DNA from: Actinomycetota bacterium
GTDB lineage: Bacteria > Actinomycetota > Actinomycetes > Actinomycetales > Actinomycetaceae
Direction: 5' to 3'
Length of the DNA stretch: 10,031 nucleotides
NCBI GenBank assembly: GCA_019425105.1
Contig: JAHYYD010000067.1
Location: 1 to 10,031, forward strand
The notes under the pieces were generated by a model that did not search any database, was not told the origin of the DNA, and saw only the letters and a list, made by a program, of their open reading frames with translations. Made by a program: the position numbers and the translations under genes. Shown here one piece after another: positions 6,337 to 10,031 of the stretch. Positions within the stretch are counted from its first letter, which is position 1, and each line of letters opens with the position of its first letter.

Positions 6337-7580
6337 GCGTGGGCTCTCTCGTCGGTATCGTTGTTGTTGTTATCGGAATTTTGGCGTCGGTTGCCCTCCA
6401 CGAGGTGGGGCACATGCTCCCGGCGAAGAAGTTCGGCGTGTTGGTTCCGGACTATGCGGTGGGCTTTGGCCCGGCCCTGTGGAAGAAGAAGGTAGGGGAC
6501 ACCACCTACGCGCTGCGCGCCATTCTGCTGGGCGGTTACGTGAAGATCGTCGGCATGTACGCTCCGGCGCGTCCCGGTACGCGACTCGTGGGACGAGGCG
6601 GGAAGCCGACCCTCGCTCAGGAGGCGCGCGAGGCCTCGGCTGAGGAAATCCCCGAAGGGCAGGAACATCGCGCGTTCTATCATCTGAGTGCGCCCAAGAA
6701 GATCACCGTCATGCTCGGTGGCCCTATGATGAACCTGCTCATTTGCTTTGTGCTCTCCGCGATCGCGATGATGGGGATTGGTGCCCCGACGGCGTCGCGC
6801 ACGATTGCCGAGGTGCCGACGACGATCACGAGCGCTTCCGGGCAGGTTGCATCGCCCGCGTACGAGGCCGGGGTTCGCCCCGGGGACACGGTCGTCGCGT
6901 GGAACGGGGCGCCCGTCTCGACTTTCGCGGACCTGCAGCGAGCTGTTGGGGCGACTCCGGAGGGCGAGTCTGCTGTCCTGACCGTCGAGCGCGACGGCGG
7001 AACCGTCGACCTAACGGTGTCTCCCGTTACGGGGGCCCAGGGAGCCCGCATTGTTGGCGTGACCGCCGGGTACGAGTACGTGTCGGCGTCGGTGTCGGAC
7101 GTTGCCGCCGCTAACTGGCAAATGTTCACGGGGACGGCGTCGGTCGTTGTTCGCCTTCCGCAGGCTGTGTGGCAGGTGGGTCGCTCTCTCGTCACTGACG
7201 AGAAGCGCGATGCGTCCGGTGTGGTGTCGGTTGTTGGCGTGGGTCGTTTGGCCGGCGAGGTGACCGGCGATTCACAGGCGCTGGGTCTGCAGGATACTCG
7301 CCAGGTCGTGGCGGTGCTGCTGAGCCTGTTGGCTTCGTTGAATATGGCGCTTTTCGTCTTCAATCTGATTCCGTTGCCGCCCCTGGATGGCGGGCACATT
7401 CTCGGTGCCCTGTACGAGGGGGCTCGCCGTACGTTCGCTCGTGCGCGTGGCGCGCAGGACCCGGGGCCTGCCGATACGGCTCGCCTGGTTCCCTTGACGT
7501 GGGCCGTGGGCGGTGTGCTGGTCGTCATGAGTGTCATTTTGATCGTCGCGGACATCGTGAAGCCGGTGTCTCTTGGCTGA
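6333..7580 (+). CDS. rseP: M50 family site-2 zinc metalloprotease (RseP/Rip1-like)
   Basis: This intramembrane protease would be about 415 residues from GTG 6333. The zinc-binding HEVGH (His23, Glu24, His27) lies at the end of the first membrane helix (about 5-25). The third zinc-ligand motif N-L-I-P-L-P-P-L-D-G-G-H ends helix 3 (helix about 325-346, Asp352). Helix 2 is at about 127-150 (GGPMMNLLICFVLSAIAMMG) and helix 4 at about 390-409. Between helices 2 and 3 is a PDZ domain (about 165-230) containing AGVRPGDTVVAWNG. Such proteases cut membrane-spanning anti-sigma factors after a first cut outside the membrane; in Mycobacterium tuberculosis the homologue Rip1 also lies between dxr and ispG. 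The target here is not in the window. GTG 6333 is chosen because its GTGA overlaps the dxr stop; GTG 6339 is an alternative. Confidence 0.95.
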   Translation: MSVGSLVGIVVVVIGILASVALHEVGHMLPAKKFGVLVPDYAVGFGPALWKKKVGDTTYALRAILLGGYVKIVGMYAPARPGTRLVGRGGKPTLAQEAREASAEEIPEGQEHRAFYHLSAPKKITVMLGGPMMNLLICFVLSAIAMMGIGAPTASRTIAEVPTTITSASGQVASPAYEAGVRPGDTVVAWNGAPVSTFADLQRAVGATPEGESAVLTVERDGGTVDLTVSPVTGAQGARIVGVTAGYEYVSASVSDVAAANWQMFTGTASVVVRLPQAVWQVGRSLVTDEKRDASGVVSVVGVGRLAGEVTGDSQALGLQDTRQVVAVLLSLLASLNMALFVFNLIPLPPLDGGHILGALYEGARRTFARARGAQDPGPADTARLVPLTWAVGGVLVVMSVILIVADIVKPVSLG

Positions 7581-7582
7581 CG

Positions 7583-7618
7583 TTCACCGTGGGGAGCCGG
7601 TAGCGGCTCGACGGTGAA
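7583..7618 (+). repeat. Hairpin 1 in the protease-ispG gap
   Basis: Outer arms TTCACCGT (7583-7590) and ACGGTGAA (7611-7618) are perfect complements. Inner arms GAGCCG (7594-7599) and CGGCTC (7604-7609) are also perfect, with loop GTAG. The internal loop is GGG on one side and G on the other, giving 14 bp in total. No T-run follows, so this is not a standard intrinsic terminator. It begins 2 nt after the protease stop. Confidence 0.7.
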
Positions 7619-7627
7619 AGCGACTCT

Positions 7628-7645
7628 GACCACGCGTGCGTGGTC
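7628..7645 (+). repeat. Hairpin 2 / palindrome in the protease-ispG gap
   Basis: GACCACGC (7628-7635) and GCGTGGTC (7638-7645) are perfect 8-bp arms separated by GT; as RNA, 7 bp with a 4-nt loop. It lies 9 nt after hairpin 1 and again lacks a T-run. It may be a dimeric regulator's operator, an mRNA-processing or stabilising element, or part of a weak terminator pair. Confidence 0.65.
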
Positions 7646-7672
7646 CGTGTGGGAAGGATGCGCACAGTGCGC

Positions 7673-7678
7673 GATAAT
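7673..7678 (+). promoter_or_regulatory. Candidate -10 element giving a leaderless ispG mRNA
   Basis: GATAAT at 7673-7678 is close to the consensus TATAAT and ends 6 nt before GTG 7685. A transcript starting at the usual distance would begin at or next to the G of that start codon. No clear -35 is visible 16-19 nt upstream (GTGGGA region), so this rests on the -10 and geometry. Confidence 0.35.
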
Positions 7679-7684
7679 GAATCG

Positions 7685-8872
7685 GTGAGTGAAATCAATC
7701 TTGGAATGCCCGACGTCGCGGCGTCGCCGTTCCCGCGCAAGCAGACGCGTCGGATCATGGTGGGCGACGTGCCCGTGGGTGGGGGCGCTCCCATCTCCGT
7801 TCAGTCCATGACGACGACGAAGACACACGACATCGGTGCCACGCTCCAGCAAATCGCTGAGCTGACCGCGGCCGGTTGCGACATCGTGCGCGTTGCGTGC
7901 CCGACGGATAAGGACGCGGATGCGCTTGCGATCATCGCCAAGCAGTCGCGTATCCCGGTGATCGCCGACATCCACTTCAAGCCGAAGTACGTGTTCCAGG
8001 CAATCGAGGCGGGCTGCGGTGCGGTGCGCGTCAACCCGGGCAATATCCGTAAGTTCGACGATCAGGTCAAGGACATCTGCAAGGCCGCCTCCGATCACGG
8101 GGTGTCGCTGCGCATCGGCGTCAACGCCGGTTCGTTGGACCCGCGCCTGCTTAAGAAGTACGGCCGCGCGACGCCCGAGGCGCTGGTCGAGTCTGCGATC
8201 TGGGAGGCCTCCCTCTTTGAGGAGAATGACTTCCACGACTTCAAGATCTCGGTGAAGCACCATGATGTGCTGACGATGATTCAGGCCTACCGCATGCTGT
8301 CAGAGGCGGGGGATTGGCCGCTGCATCTGGGCGTCACCGAGGCGGGTCCGGCCTTCCAGGGCACCATTAAGTCTGTCTCCGCGTTCTCGATCCTGCTCGC
8401 TGAGGGCATCGGCGATACGATCCGCGTGTCCCTGTCCGCTCCTCCCGTTGAGGAGGTCAAGGTCGGCACGAAGATGCTGGAGTTCATGGGCTTGCGTGAC
8501 AAGACTCTGGAGATCGTCTCGTGTCCGTCCTGCGGTCGTGCTCAGGTGGATGTGTGGACGCTCGCGGAGAACGTGACCGAGGGGCTGAAGGACCTGACCG
8601 TTCCGCTGCGCGTTGCTGTCATGGGCTGCGTTGTCAACGGGCCGGGCGAGGCCCGAGAGGCAGACCTCGGTGTTGCTTCCGGCAACGGTAAGGGACAGAT
8701 TTTCATTCGAGGCGAGGTTGTTGAGACCGTGCCGGAGGATCAGATCGTCGAGACTCTCATCCGTCGCGCGAATGCCCTTGCCGAGGAGCTCGGGCTCGAA
8801 CCGGGTTCCGGTAGCGTCGAGGTTTCCCCGATCACCGCCCCGGAGGTCAAGCTGCCGGGCATCGACTTCTGA
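7685..8872 (+). CDS. ispG: 4-hydroxy-3-methylbut-2-en-1-yl diphosphate synthase
   Basis: IspG (GcpE) reduces MEcPP to HMBPP, the next-to-last step of the MEP pathway, using a [4Fe-4S] cluster. The N-terminal TIM-barrel half carries [41 protein letters not shown] and IGVNAGSLD. The C-terminal cluster domain has CPSCGR (Cys280, Cys283) and [11 protein letters not shown] (Cys315, Glu322), the expected three Cys and one Glu ligands. From GTG 7685 the protein has 395 residues, near the actinobacterial norm, and begins with [10 protein letters not shown]. Other in-frame starts exist: GTG 7667 has GGGAAGGA (7651-7658) 8 nt upstream, ATG 7658 overlaps that site, and GTG 7640 lies inside hairpin 2. 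The residues encoded before 7685 (for example [10 protein letters not shown]) do not look conserved. The choice between 7667 and 7685 is open. Confidence 0.95.
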   Translation: MSEINLGMPDVAASPFPRKQTRRIMVGDVPVGGGAPISVQSMTTTKTHDIGATLQQIAELTAAGCDIVRVACPTDKDADALAIIAKQSRIPVIADIHFKPKYVFQAIEAGCGAVRVNPGNIRKFDDQVKDICKAASDHGVSLRIGVNAGSLDPRLLKKYGRATPEALVESAIWEASLFEENDFHDFKISVKHHDVLTMIQAYRMLSEAGDWPLHLGVTEAGPAFQGTIKSVSAFSILLAEGIGDTIRVSLSAPPVEEVKVGTKMLEFMGLRDKTLEIVSCPSCGRAQVDVWTLAENVTEGLKDLTVPLRVAVMGCVVNGPGEAREADLGVASGNGKGQIFIRGEVVETVPEDQIVETLIRRANALAEELGLEPGSGSVEVSPITAPEVKLPGIDF

Positions 8873-8892
8873 GCGTTCACAAGGAGTATCAC

Positions 8893-9396
8893 ATGCGTTT
8901 TCGTACTCTCGCGTGCCTGTCACTCGTTGCGGGTGCTTGCGCTGTGGCGGCCACGGGCTTCCCGCGGCGCATCGGCCTGACAGTGTCTCAGGCGGACGTG
9001 TCGCTGCCTGGTGACCTGGTTCTTCCAGGCGCGAATGTGGTTGTCGACCGAGGCATTGCGATTGACGCACCGGCGTCCATCGTCTGGGACGTGCTCGGTC
9101 ATGTGTTCGAGCCTGAGGACGAGTCCACGGTCATCGATATCGAGGACGAGGATCATATCCTGATGCGCGTCGCACCGCCTGGCGCCCCGGAGGGGGCCGA
9201 GGCCTCGGGCACGTGTGTGATCGCTCTGCTGCCCCTGTCGCCGTCGCGTACGCTGCTGCACATCCGTGAGCGTCATGTGGCGCAGGGCCGTGAGCGCGTA
9301 CTCGTGTGGGCGGGAGTCACCGCAGAGTCCCTCTCGTCGCTGTCCATGCTGCGCGATTTGCGCGATGCGTGCGTTGGTGGGCTTGTTGATGCCTGA
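8893..9396 (+). CDS. Exported or membrane-anchored SRPBCC-like protein
   Basis: The 167-residue protein starts with a short hydrophobic segment (RFRTLACLSLVAGACAVAA, about 2-20) that could be a signal peptide or N-terminal anchor. The next part, LPGD at 38-41, then an Arg at 53, IAIDAP at 55-60 and VWDVL at 64-68, matches the first strand and helix of START-like SRPBCC proteins ('lpGD..v...d....RaitI.Ap...VW.wL'). These fold into a helix-grip cavity for hydrophobic ligands. Two strands (about 85-93 and 106-130) and a C-terminal helix (about 145-165) complete a compact version of the fold. No ligand or reaction can be assigned. A lipobox reading of VAGAC (Cys16) is weak because the -3 position is Ala and the signal would be very short. 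AAGGAG at 8881-8886 gives 6 nt spacing to ATG, and the gene starts 20 nt after ispG, so cotranscription is likely. Confidence 0.75.
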   Translation: MRFRTLACLSLVAGACAVAATGFPRRIGLTVSQADVSLPGDLVLPGANVVVDRGIAIDAPASIVWDVLGHVFEPEDESTVIDIEDEDHILMRVAPPGAPEGAEASGTCVIALLPLSPSRTLLHIRERHVAQGRERVLVWAGVTAESLSSLSMLRDLRDACVGGLVDA

Positions 9397-9408
9397 TTAG
9401 TCTCGTTT

Positions 9409-9424
9409 CCGACCTTTCGGTTGG
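9409..9424 (+). repeat. Short hairpin after the SRPBCC-like gene
   Basis: CCGACC (9409-9414), loop TTTC and GGTTGG (9419-9424) form a 6-bp stem with one G-T pair. It lies between the stop at 9396 and the larger inverted repeat at 9431. It is weak by itself. Confidence 0.35.
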
Positions 9425-9452
9425 ACAGATATCCCCGTTGGTGTTGTAGTAT
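9421..9452 (+). promoter_or_regulatory. Candidate promoter overlapping the inverted repeat
   Basis: TGGACA (9422-9427) resembles a -35 and TAGTAT (9447-9452) fits a TAnnnT -10, with a spacer of 19 nt, longer than ideal. The start would fall near 9459, in the loop of the inverted repeat, giving a leader of about 47 nt to the gene at 9506. The stem's left arm lies in the spacer and the right arm in the leader. Confidence 0.35.
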
Positions 9453-9479
9453 CGCTAGGTACGCAACGCCAACGGGGAT
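9431..9479 (+). repeat. Large inverted repeat in the 9397-9505 gap
   Basis: Arm ATCCCCGTTGGTGTTG (9431-9446) pairs with CAACGCCAACGGGGAT (9464-9479) over 16 bp with a single G-T pair, around a 17-nt loop. A short T-run (TTTT, 9485-9488) follows 5 nt after the stem, so it could act as a terminator for the operon ending at 9396, but the T-run is displaced. GGACA at 9423-9427 can also pair with TGTCC at 9488-9492, outside the stem. A promoter-like -10 sits at the start of the loop. The length and precision of the arms argue for selection. Confidence 0.8.
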
Positions 9480-9505
9480 GTTGCTTTTGTCCGAAGGGGG
9501 ACGCA

Positions 9506-9922
9506 ATGGTCGCCAACTCCACCGCTCTGATCGCACTCGTGGGCCTCGCTATCGCTCTTGTCTGGGCGTGGGCATGGTTCGGAATCGGTGCGAGCGCGCG
9601 CCGTGTCTCCGTGCGTCTGGAGCTGGGCGGTGGCAATGCGGCTGGCGAAATGGGGCGGGTCGTGTGGCCGCTGATGCCATTGCTGTCCGTTCTGTGGTTC
9701 CTGACTGCCGATCTGATGGCCCGCGAGGCGCGTGGGCTCGACACCCTTGGTTCCCTCGGCCTCGTGATCGGCGTTCTTGTGCTCATGGCGGCCGCGGCCG
9801 TCCAGGCTCTCTACTTTGGTGGTCTGCCCGAGTGGGCATACCCGGGTTGGATGGCACGCCGTTACTACGCGTCGCACCCGGGTGCCCGTGAGCGCGAGCT
9901 CGGTGCCCGCGCCGCGATCTGA
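9506..9922 (+). CDS. Three-helix membrane protein of unknown function
   Basis: I do not recognise a family for this 138-residue protein. Hydrophobic segments lie at about 7-27 (LIALVGLAIALVWAWAWFGI), 52-70 (VVWPLMPLLSVLWFLTADLM) and 82-105 (LGLVIGVLVLMAAAAVQALYFG), suggesting three membrane spans. An Arg/Glu-containing loop (about 31-50) and a basic, hydrophilic tail with YPGWMARRYYASHPGARERELGARAAI-like composition (about 112-138, split here for description) flank them. It is preceded by a strong site, GAAGGGGG at 9493-9500, 5 nt before ATG. It is separated from the operon before it by the inverted repeat, so it is probably its own unit. Base use matches the neighbours, so there is no sign of recent transfer. 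The Trp-rich first helix is a small oddity. Confidence 0.72.
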   Translation: MVANSTALIALVGLAIALVWAWAWFGIGASARRVSVRLELGGGNAAGEMGRVVWPLMPLLSVLWFLTADLMAREARGLDTLGSLGLVIGVLVLMAAAAVQALYFGGLPEWAYPGWMARRYYASHPGARERELGARAAI

Positions 9923-9988
9923 GTGCTGCTACTGCCTCGATGAGGGGCTACACGGCTGTGCCGGTGGCCTCAGAGGCTTTGCGTGCCG

Positions 9989-9994
9989 TACTCT
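9989..9994 (+). promoter_or_regulatory. Candidate -10 element for a leaderless start at 10001
   Basis: TACTCT (9989-9994) fits TAnnnT and ends exactly 6 nt before ATG 10001, the same geometry as the GATAAT/GTG pair before ispG. GGAG at 9996-9999 is only 1 nt from the ATG, too close for a normal Shine-Dalgarno. No -35 is clear. The rest of 9923-9988 holds only short, unconvincing stems. Confidence 0.3.
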
Positions 9995-10000
9995 TGGAGC

Positions 10001-10031
10001 ATGCTTCGAAATCTCTCGACTTTCTTCCTGC
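10001..10031 (+). CDS. proS: Probable prolyl-tRNA synthetase, N-terminal start (partial)
   Basis: Only ten complete codons are visible, reading MLRNLSTFFL. This resembles the N-terminus of bacterial ProRS (M-x-R-x-S-x-x-F-L-x-T-L-R), and proS lies near ispG in several actinobacteria. ProRS attaches proline to tRNA-Pro. Ten residues cannot prove the family, so this is an informed guess from pattern and synteny. The gene would run beyond the end of the window. Confidence 0.5.
   Translation, partial: MLRNLSTFFL

Noticed and set aside
6680..8263. Open frame of 527 codons on the minus strand
   Set aside because: It lies fully antisense to the protease gene and ispG, crosses their gap and hairpins, and its translation is Arg/Thr/Ser-rich with no recognisable domain. 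Long antisense frames are common in GC-rich DNA.
8893..8943. Lipoprotein signal in the SRPBCC-like protein
   Set aside because: Cys16 is preceded by Ala-Gly-Ala, a poor lipobox, and the signal would be shorter than usual. Noted as possible but not called.
8300..9070. Open frame of 256 codons on the minus strand opposite ispG and the SRPBCC-like gene
   Set aside because: It spans two plus-strand genes and the gap between them, has no recognisable family, and reads as a shadow of their codon bias.
9934..9977. Possible terminator or hairpins after the gene at 9506
   Set aside because: Only 4-bp stems such as CCTC/GAGG and GCCT/AGGC with a three-base T-run can be drawn; too weak to call.
1..10031. 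Mobile element, prophage, CRISPR array, toxin-antitoxin or defence system
   Set aside because: There are no transposase, integrase, Cas or restriction-type proteins, no spaced direct repeats beyond the coding minisatellite, and base use looks even. This is ordinary core chromosome.

Overview
The window is a GC-rich, densely packed piece of bacterial core chromosome, all genes on the + strand. The gene order tsf - pyrH - frr - cdsA - rlmN - (two DivIVA-repeat genes) - dxr - site-2 protease - ispG is an actinobacterial arrangement. The DivIVA-domain repeat proteins, GTG/TTG starts and TAnnnT-type -10 elements with poor -35 boxes agree with this. The family is probably Actinomycetaceae (Actinomyces/Schaalia type); that rank is an inference from protein style, not a measured result.

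Layout: the 3' end of tsf (EF-Ts) closes an upstream unit and is followed by a strong rho-independent terminator (211-248). pyrH (UMP kinase) starts a new stretch, perhaps from a weak promoter near 253. frr (ribosome recycling factor) follows. From frr to the site-2 protease (1057-7580), every stop/start junction overlaps by 1, 4 or 8 nt, giving a chain of seven coupled genes: frr, cdsA, rlmN, divIVA-repeat 1, divIVA-repeat 2, dxr, rseP-like. A 104-nt gap with two tandem hairpins separates the protease gene from ispG. After ispG come a small secreted or membrane-anchored SRPBCC-like protein, a 109-nt gap with a large inverted repeat, and a three-helix membrane protein of unknown function. The last 31 bases look like the start of proS.

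The genes supply translation (EF-Ts, RRF, RlmN, ProRS), nucleotides (UMP kinase), phospholipid precursor (CdsA), isoprenoid precursor by the MEP pathway (Dxr, IspG) and envelope-stress proteolysis (M50 protease). The DivIVA-repeat proteins are the link to polar growth or membrane organisation, but their role is not known from sequence.

I found no mobile element, CRISPR array, phage gene or RNA gene, and no convincing undescribed multi-gene system. The parts most worth a second look are the two DivIVA-repeat proteins (one with an 18-bp in-frame minisatellite), the 16-bp inverted repeat at 9431-9479 with a promoter-like element in its loop, the twin hairpins before ispG, and possible leaderless starts at ispG and proS.
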